DNA from: Aurantimonas coralicida
Lineage (GTDB): Bacteria > Pseudomonadota > Alphaproteobacteria > Rhizobiales > Rhizobiaceae
Direction of reading: 5' to 3'
Assembly (NCBI GenBank): GCA_011050685.1
Contig: DRFF01000130.1
Location: 1 to 49,180 of the forward strand
DNA: 49,180 nt
Part shown: positions 25,440 to 35,087 of the stretch, piece after piece
Layout of the letters: each line of letters starts with the position of its first letter
Position numbering within the stretch: position 1 is the stretch's first letter
The notes under the pieces: model-generated
Seen by the model: only the letters and a program-made list of their open reading frames with translations
Told to the model about the DNA's origin: nothing
Databases searched by the model: none
Program-made: the position numbers and the translations under genes

Positions 25440-26348
25440 ATGACGCTCACGCGACATAGCCCCTCCCGCGGCAAGGGAAGTCCCGACATCTGGGGCTTCT
25501 ATGAGGAAGACACCGGCTCCATTCAGTATGTCTGCGCCGACCCGACCACGCGAAAAGCGGCGTTGATCGACGTCGTGTTGAACTTCGACCCGAGCGAAGC
25601 GCAGACATCGACCGACAGCGCCGACGAGATTCTCGCCCATGTGAAACGGGAAGGCCTGGAGGTCGAGTGGATTCTCGACACCCATCCGCATGCCGATCAC
25701 ATGATGGCCTCGGCCTATCTGAAGGAGAAACTCGGCGCGCCAACCGCCATCGGGGCGAAGGTCAAGGAAATCGCCTCGCTCTGGGAAGGCCTCTACAACT
25801 TGCCCGGCGGCTTCGATCCCGAGCGGGACATCGATGTCCTCTGGGACGACGGAGCGAGTTTCAAGATCGGCGAACTGGACGTCCGGGTGATGCTGTCGCC
25901 AGGCCATACACTTGGCTCGATCACCTATGTCGTCGCCGACGCCGCTTTCGTCCATGATACGCTGATGTACCCCGACAAGGGCTCGTCGCGCGCGGACTTT
26001 CCGGGCGGTTCGGCCAAGGAGCTCTGGGGCTCGATCCAGGCAATTCTGGCGCTTCCCGGTGACACGCGTCTGTTCGTCGGCCATGACTACGGGTCGGACG
26101 ACCGCGACGGGCCGGCTTGGGAAGCCACCGTCGACGAGCACAAGCGCGACAACGTCCACGTCAAGGACGGAACGTCCGAGAGCGCGTTCATCGAGACGCG
26201 CGAGAAGCGGGATCGCACACTCCCCCTCCCCGATCGGATGCTCCACGCCCTGCAGGTGAACCTGCGCGGTGGCCGGCTGCCGCCGGCCGAGGACGACGGC
26301 AACCACTACTTCAAGATTCCCGCGAACCGGTTCCAAGGAGGCAATTGA
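25440..26348 (+). CDS. Persulfide dioxygenase-like metallo-beta-lactamase-fold hydrolase (Blh/ETHE1)
   Basis: The 302-residue product has the metallo-beta-lactamase fold. Visible are the metal motif HPHADHMMAS, a second histidine in LSPGHTLGS, the aspartate in MYPDKGSSRADF, and FVGHDYG. ETHE1-like enzymes oxidise glutathione persulfide to sulfite with a single iron, and Blh proteins next to BigR belong to this group. GGAAAGGAAAG precedes the ATG. The stop overlaps the start of the rhodanese gene (TGATG), so the two are coupled. Confidence 0.88.
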   Translation: MTLTRHSPSRGKGSPDIWGFYEEDTGSIQYVCADPTTRKAALIDVVLNFDPSEAQTSTDSADEILAHVKREGLEVEWILDTHPHADHMMASAYLKEKLGAPTAIGAKVKEIASLWEGLYNLPGGFDPERDIDVLWDDGASFKIGELDVRVMLSPGHTLGSITYVVADAAFVHDTLMYPDKGSSRADFPGGSAKELWGSIQAILALPGDTRLFVGHDYGSDDRDGPAWEATVDEHKRDNVHVKDGTSESAFIETREKRDRTLPLPDRMLHALQVNLRGGRLPPAEDDGNHYFKIPANRFQGGN

Positions 26349-26728
26349 TGGCCATGGGTATTAAAGACTTCATCGCCGCCGCAATGGGGACGGCAGGCTC
26401 GGTCTCGCCGCGCGACGCGCATGGCGCCGACGCCGTCATCCTGGATGTGCGCGAGGCCGGAGAACTCGCGCAGACCGGCCGCGTCGCCGGGTCTGTCCAC
26501 GTTCCCCGTGGGTTTTTGGAAGCGCGCGCCGATCCCTCGGCCGAGACCGCCGATGGCGGATTGACCGCGGCACTGGACAAGAACCAGCCGGTCTATGTGC
26601 TGTGCGCTTCCGGCGCTCGCGCGGCCATGGCAGCCAAGACGCTCACCGACATGGGCTACACCGCCAAGAGCATCGAGGGCGGCTTGAAAGGCTGGCGCGA
26701 ATGCGGCCTGCCGGTCGAGACGCGCTGA
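26348..26728 (+). CDS. Rhodanese-domain sulfurtransferase
   Basis: This 126-residue single-domain rhodanese carries the catalytic loop VYVLCASGARAAMAA with the nucleophilic cysteine, and the blocks VILDVREAGELAQTG and EGGLKGWRECGLPVE. It would move sulfane sulfur between thiols and feed or drain the persulfide dioxygenase. The start MAMGIKDF at 26348 is set by the one-base overlap with the hydrolase stop. The longer frame upstream is out-of-frame shadow of that gene. Confidence 0.9.
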   Translation: MAMGIKDFIAAAMGTAGSVSPRDAHGADAVILDVREAGELAQTGRVAGSVHVPRGFLEARADPSAETADGGLTAALDKNQPVYVLCASGARAAMAAKTLTDMGYTAKSIEGGLKGWRECGLPVETR

Positions 26729-26808
26729 TACCTCTCTGAGTCCGTTAAGAACCAACAGGAGCGTCTGCCGAGCTGGTGGGCGCTCCTCTGTCGCCGAAAG
26801 CTTGTCCG

Positions 26809-27597
26809 ATGGTCCTCGACCTCTCCCAGTATCTGCTCGGCGCCTTTTCCGGCTCGCTCGTCGGCTTCACCCTCGGCCTGTTCGGCGGCGGCGGCTCGAT
26901 CCTGGCGGTGCCGCTTCTGGTCTATCTCGTCGGCGTGCCCGGCGCGCATATGGCGATCGGCACCAGCGCCCTGGCGGTCGCCGCCAATGCCGCGGCGAAC
27001 CTCGTCAGCCACGCCCGTCATGGCAATGTGAAATGGCGTTGCGCCGCGCTCTATAGCGGCGCCGGCGTCCTCGGCGCGCTCGGCGGCGCGGCCGTCGGCA
27101 AGGCCATCGACGGTCAGCAATTGCTGTTTCTGTTCGCCATCCTGATGCTCGTCGTCGGGGTCTTGATGTTCCGCCGCCGGGGCAGCACGGGCGATGCCGG
27201 CGCCGAGTGCAACCGCGAGAACGCGCCGAAAGTGCTGGGCTTCGGGGCTGTCACCGGCGCCTTCTCGGGTTTCTTCGGCATCGGCGGTGGTTTTCTGATC
27301 GTGCCGGGGCTGATCGCCTCGACCGGCATGCCGATCCTCAACGCGGTCGGCTCCTCGCTGGTCGCCGTCGCCGCTTTCGGCTTGACCACCGCCTTGAGCT
27401 ACGCCTTTTCCGGCTACGTGCTGTGGACGCTCGCCCTCGTCTTCATCGGCGGAGGAATCGCCGGGGGTCTGGTCGGCGCCACCGCCGCGCGAGGGCTCGC
27501 GGCGAAGAAGGGCGCGCTGAACATGGCCTTCGCCGGGCTGATCTTCGTTGTCGCCGTCTATATGCTCTACAAGAGCGCCATGACCTGGCTGGCTTAG
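26809..27597 (+). CDS. TauE/SafE-family sulfite/sulfur compound permease
   Basis: The 262-residue product has about eight hydrophobic segments in two repeats. The glycine-rich blocks GFTLGLFGGGGSILAVPLL and GAFSGFFGIGGGFLIVPGLI are diagnostic for TauE/SafE (DUF81) permeases. In BigR operons this protein is thought to export sulfite formed by the dioxygenase. MVLDLSQYLL at 26809 is the family-like start; a GTG at 26776 behind AGGAG is an alternative adding 11 residues. It closes the core of the sulfide operon. Confidence 0.88.
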   Translation: MVLDLSQYLLGAFSGSLVGFTLGLFGGGGSILAVPLLVYLVGVPGAHMAIGTSALAVAANAAANLVSHARHGNVKWRCAALYSGAGVLGALGGAAVGKAIDGQQLLFLFAILMLVVGVLMFRRRGSTGDAGAECNRENAPKVLGFGAVTGAFSGFFGIGGGFLIVPGLIASTGMPILNAVGSSLVAVAAFGLTTALSYAFSGYVLWTLALVFIGGGIAGGLVGATAARGLAAKKGALNMAFAGLIFVVAVYMLYKSAMTWLA

Positions 27598-27719
27598 AGT
27601 CGCGAGGCTCCGGCGTCGTCTTCGTCTGCGCGCCGCTTGGCGCAGAGCTTCGGCCTGATGACGCGGGCCGCCTCGGTGGCGGCCCATTTTCCAGATGCTT
27701 TGCAAGAAGAGGCGCTCTC

Positions 27720-28418
27720 ATGGTCCCGGTCCAGCTATCGTATTATTCCGACATCCTGTGCATCTGGGCCTATGCCGCTCAGCGCCGCCTCGAGGCACTG
27801 GTGGAGAAATTCGGCGCCGACCTCGCGATCGACGCGCATTTCTGCCCTGTCTTTCCCGACGCCTGGGGCAAGATCGAGACGAACTGGAAGGATCGTGGCG
27901 GCTTCGAGGGCTTCAATCGGCACATCAACGAGGTTGCGCGGAAGTTTCCCCACATCGAGGTTCACGAGCGCCTGTGGCTCGAAACCCGGCCGCGAAGCTC
28001 TGCAAGCGCCCACCTGTTCGTCAAGGCTGTCGAACTGGTCGAAGCCGACGCGACGGGCGGCGAGGCCGAACAACTGCCTTATCTCGACCGGCTTTCCACA
28101 CGCGCCAGTTGGGAGTTGCGCCACGCCTTCTTCGCGTCGGCGAAGGATATTTCCGACTGGCGAATCCACGAGGAGATCGCCGACCGTCTCGGCATCGACT
28201 ACAGCAGCGTCGACCGCAAGATCCGATCCTCCGAAGCGCTGGCGCAGCTTGCCGCCGATGATCAGATGAGCCGCAAGAACGGCGCCGAGGGCAGTCCGAC
28301 CTTCCTGCTCAACGAGGGCCGGCAAAGGCTTTTCGGCAATGTCGGCTACCGACTGCTCGAGGCCAATGTCCACGAACTGTTCCACAACACGGCGACAAAC
28401 GAGGCCAGCTGGTGCTGA
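27720..28418 (+). CDS. DsbA-family oxidoreductase with a single active-site cysteine
   Basis: The 232-residue product has a thioredoxin fold with a helical insertion, as in FrnE and 2-hydroxychromene-2-carboxylate isomerase relatives. It begins VQLSYYSDILCIWAYAAQRR; the usual CPWC is replaced by CIWA, so only one cysteine remains. The cis-proline region GSPTFLLNEGRQRLFGNVGYR is intact. There is no signal peptide, so it acts in the cytoplasm. It lies 122 bp after the permease in the same direction. A glutathione-linked or isomerase role fits better than disulfide exchange. Confidence 0.75.
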   Translation: MVPVQLSYYSDILCIWAYAAQRRLEALVEKFGADLAIDAHFCPVFPDAWGKIETNWKDRGGFEGFNRHINEVARKFPHIEVHERLWLETRPRSSASAHLFVKAVELVEADATGGEAEQLPYLDRLSTRASWELRHAFFASAKDISDWRIHEEIADRLGIDYSSVDRKIRSSEALAQLAADDQMSRKNGAEGSPTFLLNEGRQRLFGNVGYRLLEANVHELFHNTATNEASWC

Positions 28419-28449
28419 GACGCCGGCCGACCGGGATCGGCGCCGCCCA

Positions 28450-28619
28450 TCAATCGATGGCGTTTCGGACGGCGCGAGCGCGTTCGTCATCCCGGCAGGA
28501 TTTTTGCAGGAAGGGCTTCAGGGCGTCGTCCCCCGCTGAGGCGACGATCTCGCCGTCATAGCCGGAGGTGAACAGGACCTTCCAATCTGGACGCCGGCGC
28601 TGCGGATCAGCGCCTCTGC
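28450..28619 (-). pseudogene. C-terminal remnant of a receiver-domain (hybrid kinase) gene
   Basis: The minus strand encodes GADPQRRRPDWKVLFTSGYD, then GEIVASAGDDALKPFLQKSC and RDDERARAVRNAID followed by a stop at 28450-28452. VLFTSGY, a K-P-F-like block and the terminal helix with R-x-x-ID match the last 50 residues of receiver domains in hybrid histidine kinases. No upstream part of the domain is present because the BKACE gene ends immediately before it. It is a truncated relic. Confidence 0.55.
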
Positions 28620-29453
28620 TTAATCTGCACTGAAGCGTCGCAGATCGTCCGCGTCTGCAACCGTCAAGCCGCAGCCTCGAACCGTTTCTGCCACTGACGA
28701 GACCAGGTCGGCGTTTGTGTCCGCCAGCGTGCCATTCGGCCGGAATAGATTGTTCTCGAAACCGACCCGTGCATGCCCTCCGAGGAGCGCGCCCGCCGTC
28801 ACGCAGGCCGTTTCATGCCGGCCGAAGGCACAAACGCTCCAATGTGCGTAGCGCGGCATTTCGGGGGCCAGGAACGGCAGGAGGTCCGTCGGCGTCGACG
28901 TCTGCCCGACGCTGTAGCGGCCGAGCACGTAAAGCACGGGAATGCGATCGAAGGGAACGAGGCCCCGCCGCCACATGGCATCGAGCCGCACCGCCTCCTC
29001 CGGCGTGTAGAGAATGATCTGAGGGGCGGCGCCTTCGCGCTTCATCCAGGCGAGCAAGCCGGCGAACGCGGCTTCCTCGCTGTCGTCGGGCACGAGCTCG
29101 CGCAGCGCCAGCGACACCGCCTCGGGCTTGACCTCGCGCACCACGCTTCGCTGCTCGGCGGGCGTATAGATCCCCAGTGCTTCGCTGGTGATCTGAATCA
29201 CCATGCGATCGCCCACAGTGCCGCGAATGGCCGCGATGGCGTCGCGATAGGCGTCGGCGTCGAGGAGATGGGTCCCGTCGGGTTTCCGTACGTGCGCGTG
29301 GATCATCGCTGCGCCGGCATCCAGGCATTCGGCCGCGGTGTTCGCCAGTTCCTGCGGCGTCAGCGGGATTGCCGGATGGTCGGCCTTGATGCGACGTCCG
29401 CCATTGGGAGCGACCGCGATCACGACGGGCTGTGGGAAAGAGGCTGCTTCCAT
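28620..29453 (-). CDS. Beta-keto acid cleavage enzyme (BKACE, DUF849) 1
   Basis: The 277-residue product is a zinc-dependent TIM-barrel enzyme that condenses a beta-keto acid with acetyl-CoA to give acetoacetate and a CoA ester. The metal motif IHAHVRKPDG supplies H52 and H54, APNGGRRIKADHPAIPLT is the family opening, and GFENNLF provides the conserved glutamate. The substrate is not determined by what I can see. It is transcribed away from an RpiR regulator and an aminotransferase, so the pair may form one pathway in which an amino acid becomes a beta-keto acid. Confidence 0.85.
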   Translation of the reverse strand: MEAASFPQPVVIAVAPNGGRRIKADHPAIPLTPQELANTAAECLDAGAAMIHAHVRKPDGTHLLDADAYRDAIAAIRGTVGDRMVIQITSEALGIYTPAEQRSVVREVKPEAVSLALRELVPDDSEEAAFAGLLAWMKREGAAPQIILYTPEEAVRLDAMWRRGLVPFDRIPVLYVLGRYSVGQTSTPTDLLPFLAPEMPRYAHWSVCAFGRHETACVTAGALLGGHARVGFENNLFRPNGTLADTNADLVSSVAETVRGCGLTVADADDLRRFSAD

Positions 29454-29551
29454 TTTACCTACTCGCTTGGATGATGACCTGATTGAATCTTTTTTATCAT
29501 TATTGAAACAGTTGTTGCAATGATCGTCGCTACGGCGTACAGCTGACGGCC
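29454..29551. promoter_or_regulatory. Divergent promoter region between BKACE 1 and the RpiR gene
   Basis: These 98 bases are AT-rich compared with their surroundings. On the minus strand TTCAAT occurs twice, 18 bases apart, around a run of A residues. The RpiR protein encoded next door is the obvious candidate to bind here. No exact operator could be defined. Confidence 0.3.
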
Positions 29552-30442
29552 ATGGATCAGGGACCTCTTACCGAAGAGATCGTCAAGGCATTCGGCACGA
29601 TGTCTGGGCAACTCCAGACGGCGGCCCGATACGTGCTCGACTGTCCCAGGGATGTGGCTCTCCTGTCGATGCGGGAGCAGGCCAAGCAGGCTGGCGTCCA
29701 GCCCGCGACCATGACGCGCCTCGCCAAGCATCTGGGTATGGACGGGTTCGACGACCTCCGAGAATTATATGCCGCCGCCGTACGTGACGGGCACCTTGGC
29801 TTTGCCGGCAAGGCCGGGGCGCAGGTCGCCGACCAGAAGCTGCGGGGCGACAAGGCTCTCGCGGCCGAGATGCTGACGTCCATCGGGCGGCAGATCGAGG
29901 AGCTCCGGTCGCCGGACAATCTGGAACGCGTCGCCGCCGCCGCCAAGGTGCTCGCCGCGGCACGTCGGGTCTACTGCCTCGGCTTGCGCTCCAGTCACGC
30001 GGTCGCCTGGCACTTTCATTACGTGCTGACACTGATCGGAGAGCGCTCGATCCAACTCGACGGGATCGCCGGGACCGGCGCCGACGCACTGGCCACCGCC
30101 ACGGCGGAGGATGTTCTTCTCGTCACGAGCGTCCAGCCCTATACCCGCCAGACGGTCGAACTGGCCGAGCATGCCGCCCGGCGTGGCGTGAAAATCGTCG
30201 CGATCACCGACAGCGCGGTCGCCCCGCTCGCGCAAACCGCGACCTGCGCAATCGTCGTTCCGACGAGCAGCCCGTCCTTTTTCCACACCATGGCGCCCGC
30301 CTTCGTGATTGCCGAAATCCTCGCGGCAATCATGGCCGGCCATGACGACGACGCGGCTCTCGCGGGGCTGCGTCGGACCGACGAACACCTTGCGTCCCTC
30401 AACATCCACCTGAATCCGAAGCAGGCAAAGAGACCGTCATGA
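29552..30442 (+). CDS. MurR/RpiR-family transcriptional regulator
   Basis: The 296-residue product has an N-terminal helix-turn-helix (residues 1-75, with AARYVLDCPRDVALLSMREQ and PATMTRLAKHLGMDGFDDLR). A SIS domain follows (about 115-250, with RRVYCLGLRSSHAVAWHFHY and ITDSAVAPLAQTA), which normally binds a sugar phosphate. In several proteobacteria RpiR proteins instead control amine or amino acid catabolism, which fits here. The stop overlaps the aminotransferase start by four bases (ATGA), so the regulator and enzyme are co-translated. Confidence 0.9.
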   Translation: MDQGPLTEEIVKAFGTMSGQLQTAARYVLDCPRDVALLSMREQAKQAGVQPATMTRLAKHLGMDGFDDLRELYAAAVRDGHLGFAGKAGAQVADQKLRGDKALAAEMLTSIGRQIEELRSPDNLERVAAAAKVLAAARRVYCLGLRSSHAVAWHFHYVLTLIGERSIQLDGIAGTGADALATATAEDVLLVTSVQPYTRQTVELAEHAARRGVKIVAITDSAVAPLAQTATCAIVVPTSSPSFFHTMAPAFVIAEILAAIMAGHDDDAALAGLRRTDEHLASLNIHLNPKQAKRPS

Positions 30443-31785
30443 GCCACATCCTCCACCGTGCCGCCAATGCCGTGATGCCAGTCGCCGTCGCGGGGCGCGG
30501 CATCGAGCTGTTCGACCGCGACGGCAAGAGTTACATTGATGCTTCGGGGGGCGCGGCCGTCTCCTGCCTCGGCCATGGCCATCCTGACGTCATCGCCGCG
30601 CTGCACAAGCAACTCGACACGATCGCCTACGCCCATACCGGCTTCTTTACGACCGAGGTCGCCGAGCGCTTGGCCGATCGCCTCATCGAGGACGCGCCGG
30701 ACGGGCTCGACCACGTCTATCTGGTCAGCGGAGGCTCGGAAGCCGTCGAGGCAGCGCTCAAGATGGCGCGCCAGTATGTCGTGGAGAAGGGCGAACCCAA
30801 GCGCCGCCATATCATCGCACGCAAGCAGAGCTACCATGGCAACACGCTCGGTGCCCTGGCGACGGGCGGCAATGAGTGGCGTCGGGCGCAGTTCCGCCCG
30901 CTTCTGATCGAAACCCACCACATCGACGCCTGCTACGCATACCGTCTGCGCGAAGACGGCGAGAGCGACGCGGACTACGCCGCCCGTTCCGCCCAGCAGC
31001 TGGAAGACAAGATCCTGGAACTCGGCGCCGACGAGGTCATCGCCTTCGTTGCCGAGACCGTGGGCGGCGCGACCGCCGGCGCCGTGCCGCCGGTCGGCGA
31101 TTATTTCAAGCGCATCCGCGAGATATGCGACCGCTACGGCGTCCTTTTGATCCTCGACGAGGTCATGTGCGGCATGGGCCGCACCGGGACGCTGCACGCC
31201 TGCGAGCAGGACGGCGTCGTGCCGGACCTGATGACCATCGCCAAGGGTCTCGGCGGTGGCTACCAGCCGGTCGGCGCGGTGCTTGTATCGGCACAGATCT
31301 TCGAGGCCTTTTCGAAGGGCTCCGGCTTCTTCCAGCACGGCCATACCTATATGGGCCATCCGATGGCCGCGGCCGCGGGCCTCGCCGTTCAGGACATCAT
31401 CCGCCGCGACGGTCTCCTCGATAACGTCGTGGCCATGGGCGAGTGCCTGAACAGGCGCCTCGTCGAGCGGTTCGGCAATCACCATCACGTCGGCGACATC
31501 CGCGGGCGTGGCCTGTTCCGGGGCATCGAGCTGGTCCACGACCGCTCGACCAAGGAGCCCTTCGACCCGAAGCTGAAGCTCCATGCCCATATCAAGCGCG
31601 AGGCGATGGCGCGCGGGCTGATGGTCTATCCGATGGGCGGTACGATCGATGGCGTGCGGGGCGATCATGTCCTCCTCGCGCCACCGTTCATCGTCGACGA
31701 AACCCAGATAGCAACGATCGTCGAGCGTCTCGGCGACGCCATTGATGCAGCTCTCAAAGGCCTGCCGGGCAACCTTACGCGGTAA
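30439..31785 (+). CDS. Class III PLP-dependent aminotransferase
   Basis: The 448-residue product is an omega-amino acid aminotransferase-like enzyme. The PLP lysine is K269 in TIAKGLGGGYQPVGA, and the aspartate is in LLILDEVMCGMGRTG. YLVSGGSEAVEAALKMARQY and SYHGNTLGALA are family blocks. Such enzymes transaminate beta-alanine, GABA, taurine or related amines. The nearby beta-keto acid cleavage enzyme suggests that the product keto acid could be cleaved. It starts inside the rpiR-like stop codon. The exact substrate is unknown. Confidence 0.88.
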   Translation: MSHILHRAANAVMPVAVAGRGIELFDRDGKSYIDASGGAAVSCLGHGHPDVIAALHKQLDTIAYAHTGFFTTEVAERLADRLIEDAPDGLDHVYLVSGGSEAVEAALKMARQYVVEKGEPKRRHIIARKQSYHGNTLGALATGGNEWRRAQFRPLLIETHHIDACYAYRLREDGESDADYAARSAQQLEDKILELGADEVIAFVAETVGGATAGAVPPVGDYFKRIREICDRYGVLLILDEVMCGMGRTGTLHACEQDGVVPDLMTIAKGLGGGYQPVGAVLVSAQIFEAFSKGSGFFQHGHTYMGHPMAAAAGLAVQDIIRRDGLLDNVVAMGECLNRRLVERFGNHHHVGDIRGRGLFRGIELVHDRSTKEPFDPKLKLHAHIKREAMARGLMVYPMGGTIDGVRGDHVLLAPPFIVDETQIATIVERLGDAIDAALKGLPGNLTR

Positions 31786-32019
31786 GAAGACGATCCCTTC
31801 CCCGCCAACCGAGGCCTGTCGCGGGTCGCATCTTCGACGGTGACTTCTAGGCAGAACCCGGTCAGCTACGCCTCGGCAGTCACTGCGCCGACGTGGTGCT
31901 GCGCTACACGCTCGAGACGTATCCATGACGGTCGTTTCGCCGATCGGTCCCGTCCGGTATTGTCTGGGAGTTACGCCTGCCCACAAACCACTGATGCGGC
32001 CAATCGGGATATCCAGACG

Positions 32020-33125
<1,106 letters not shown>

Positions 33126-33127
33126 TC

Positions 33128-33727
33128 ATGGTCCAACAGCTTCACTACCTCAAGGAATCTCCGTCCCAGACCGCCGGGCCTTTTGTGCATATCGGTCTTG
33201 CGCCAGGCGCTGCGGGGTTCGACATCTACCGGCAGGAACTGGGCCGGGACATCGCCGGGTCGAATGCGGCGGGCGAGCGGATCACCGTCGAGGGCATCGT
33301 TACCGATGGCACCGGCGCGCCGGTCAAAGATGTCCTGATCGAAATTTGGCAGGCCAATGCGTCGGGTGTCTATCCGGGCACCGGCGCGGTCGAGGAGGGG
33401 TTTTTCGGATGGGGGCGGGTGATCCCGGATTTCGAGACAGGCAAGTGGTCGTTCGAGACGGTCAAGCCGGGCGCAATCGTGGATCGTAACGAGCGCCCGA
33501 TGGCGCCGCACCTTAACCTCTGGCTGGTGGCGCGCGGCATCAATATCGGGCTCAATACGCGGCTCTATTTCGGCGACGAGCATGAAGCCAACGCCGCCGA
33601 TCCGGTCCTCAATCTGATTGAACAATCCCACCGACGCGACACCCTGATCGCCATGAAGATCGGGTCGATCTATCGTTTCGATATCTGCCTCCAGGGCGAT
33701 GCCGAAACCGTGTTCTTCGATATCTGA
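33128..33727 (+). CDS. pcaG: Protocatechuate 3,4-dioxygenase alpha subunit PcaG
   Basis: The 199-residue product is the non-catalytic partner of PcaH. It shows LKESPSQTAGPFVHIGLAPG at the start, then VLIEIWQANASGVYPG and MAPHLNLWLVARGINIGLNT, where the iron ligands of the beta subunit are lost as expected. The ATG at 33128 follows GGAGGGCAATTGATC; a TTG at 33122 in the same frame is less likely. It ends nine bases before the second cleavage-enzyme gene. Confidence 0.94.
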   Translation: MVQQLHYLKESPSQTAGPFVHIGLAPGAAGFDIYRQELGRDIAGSNAAGERITVEGIVTDGTGAPVKDVLIEIWQANASGVYPGTGAVEEGFFGWGRVIPDFETGKWSFETVKPGAIVDRNERPMAPHLNLWLVARGINIGLNTRLYFGDEHEANAADPVLNLIEQSHRRDTLIAMKIGSIYRFDICLQGDAETVFFDI

Positions 33728-33736
33728 GGGCCTGTC

Positions 33737-34573
33737 ATGACAAACCCCTGCATCATCTGCGTTGCAATTACCGGCTCGCTTCCGACCAAGGACAACAATC
33801 CAGCCGTGCCGATCACGATCTCAGAGCAGATCGAAAGCACGCACGAAGCCTTCGATGCCGGCGCAAGTATTGCCCACTGCCATGTGCGCGATGACGAGGG
33901 AAAGCCGACATCCGACCCCGACCGCTTCGCGCGCCTCAAGGAGGGGCTCGAAACATACTGCCCGGGCATGATCATCCAACTCTCGACAGGGGGCCGGTCC
34001 GGCGCGGGTCGGGAGCGCGGCGGGATGCTGCCGCTCAGGCCTGACATGGCGTCGCTCTCGGTCGGATCGAACAACTTCCCGACCCGCGTTTATGAGAACG
34101 CGCCCGATCTCGTCGACTGGCTGGCTTCGGAGATGCAGACCTACGAGGTGAAGCCCGAGATTGAGGCCTTCGATCTCGGCCATATCGTGCAGGCCACCCG
34201 AATGGCTGCCGATGGTCGCCTCAGGGGGCCGCTGTATGTCCAGTTCGTCATGGGCGTTAAAAATGCGATGCCCGCGGACGAGCCGATATTCGACTTCTAC
34301 ATCGCAACCCTCAAGCGGCTTGCGCCGGACGCCCAATGGTGCGCGGCGGGGATCGCGTCGGCGCAATTGACCATCAACGAATGGTCGATCGCCAAGGGCG
34401 GCCATACGCGAACGGGATTTGAAGACAATGTGCGCCTCGATCGCGAGCGGCTTGCACCGTCCAACGCGGCCCTTGTCAAACGCGCGGTTGAACTGTGCGA
34501 GAAGTACGAGCGGCCTGTCGCGACATGGCGGCAGGCCCGTGAGACCCTGGGCTTGAGGACCTGCGCGGCCTAA
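33737..34573 (+). CDS. Beta-keto acid cleavage enzyme (BKACE, DUF849) 2, in the pca operon
   Basis: The 278-residue product is a second zinc-dependent beta-keto acid cleavage enzyme. IAHCHVRDDEG supplies H47 and H49, ITGSLPTKDNNPAVPIT is the family opening, and RTGFEDNVRLD carries the conserved glutamate. It belongs to a different subgroup from the copy at 28620 (ITGS versus APNGG opening). It lies nine bases after pcaG in the same direction, so it is very probably co-transcribed. A natural substrate would be beta-ketoadipate or a close derivative, replacing the CoA-transferase and thiolase steps. That substrate is inferred. Confidence 0.85.
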   Translation: MTNPCIICVAITGSLPTKDNNPAVPITISEQIESTHEAFDAGASIAHCHVRDDEGKPTSDPDRFARLKEGLETYCPGMIIQLSTGGRSGAGRERGGMLPLRPDMASLSVGSNNFPTRVYENAPDLVDWLASEMQTYEVKPEIEAFDLGHIVQATRMAADGRLRGPLYVQFVMGVKNAMPADEPIFDFYIATLKRLAPDAQWCAAGIASAQLTINEWSIAKGGHTRTGFEDNVRLDRERLAPSNAALVKRAVELCEKYERPVATWRQARETLGLRTCAA

Positions 34574-34872
34574 AGAATGTCCCAGGTGCCGCTTCTGTCC
34601 TGGCATGCTGTCCCAGCTGCCAGCACGCTGGTCCTGTGACCGTCAGCCAGGAACTTTGAATACCAGCGTGCCGATGCCGAGCATCTTCCTGGCAATCGTA
34701 ACAAGCCGATCCGCCGCGACGCCTGAAGACGACAACGCTTCACCGACATTCTCGGCCGGCGGCCCGATGAGCGCGCAGCATCGATCGAAGTCAGAGGACG
34801 CATCAGCGCAAATTCTTCCGATCAGGCGCCCATCCCCATCCACAGCCCAGTCTTTCCTAATAAGAAAAATTT
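34574..34872. other. Intergenic stretch with a possible short minus-strand remnant
   Basis: No complete gene is present. The minus-strand frame ending at 34643 reads protein-like between about 34868 and 34643, for example AVDGDGRLIGRICADASSDF and GEALSSSGVAADRLVTIARK. It lacks a recognisable family and a start signal. The frame upstream of it runs through a promoter region, so if real it is a fragment. Confidence 0.3.
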
Positions 34873-34902
34873 TTGACAAACGGGCGAGCAAGGGACAAGA
34901 TA
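34873..34902 (+). promoter_or_regulatory. Candidate sigma-70 promoter of the APC permease
   Basis: A consensus -35 TTGACA lies at 34873-34878, with AAGATA at 34897-34902 after an 18-base spacer as the likely -10. Transcription would start near 34910, just before a palindrome. The -10 is weak, so an activator or repressor is probable. Confidence 0.45.
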
Positions 34903-34914
34903 TTTCCGGAGGGT

Positions 34915-34940
34915 AAATTTTCCTGTCTACAGGGAAATTT
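34915..34940. promoter_or_regulatory. Near-perfect 26 bp palindrome before the APC permease
   Basis: AAATTTTCCTGT (34915-34926) and ACAGGGAAATTT (34929-34940) are inverted with one mismatch and a two-base spacer. The position just downstream of the candidate promoter suits a repressor site. A second, shorter relative lies at 34954-34967 (GATCCC-GCA-GGGAA). Similar CAGGGAAAT half-sites occur before dmm and tdm. Confidence 0.6.
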
Positions 34941-35087
34941 ATAGAGGGGGAGCGATCCCGCAGGGAATCAGATTTTTCGCATGTCGGGAGCATACCCGGC
35001 GGAACATCGGTCTCTGAGCTAGAGCTCGGATCAATTACTCCTATTGCAATATACACTTATAAATAAAAAACGGAGGAACCCTGATAA

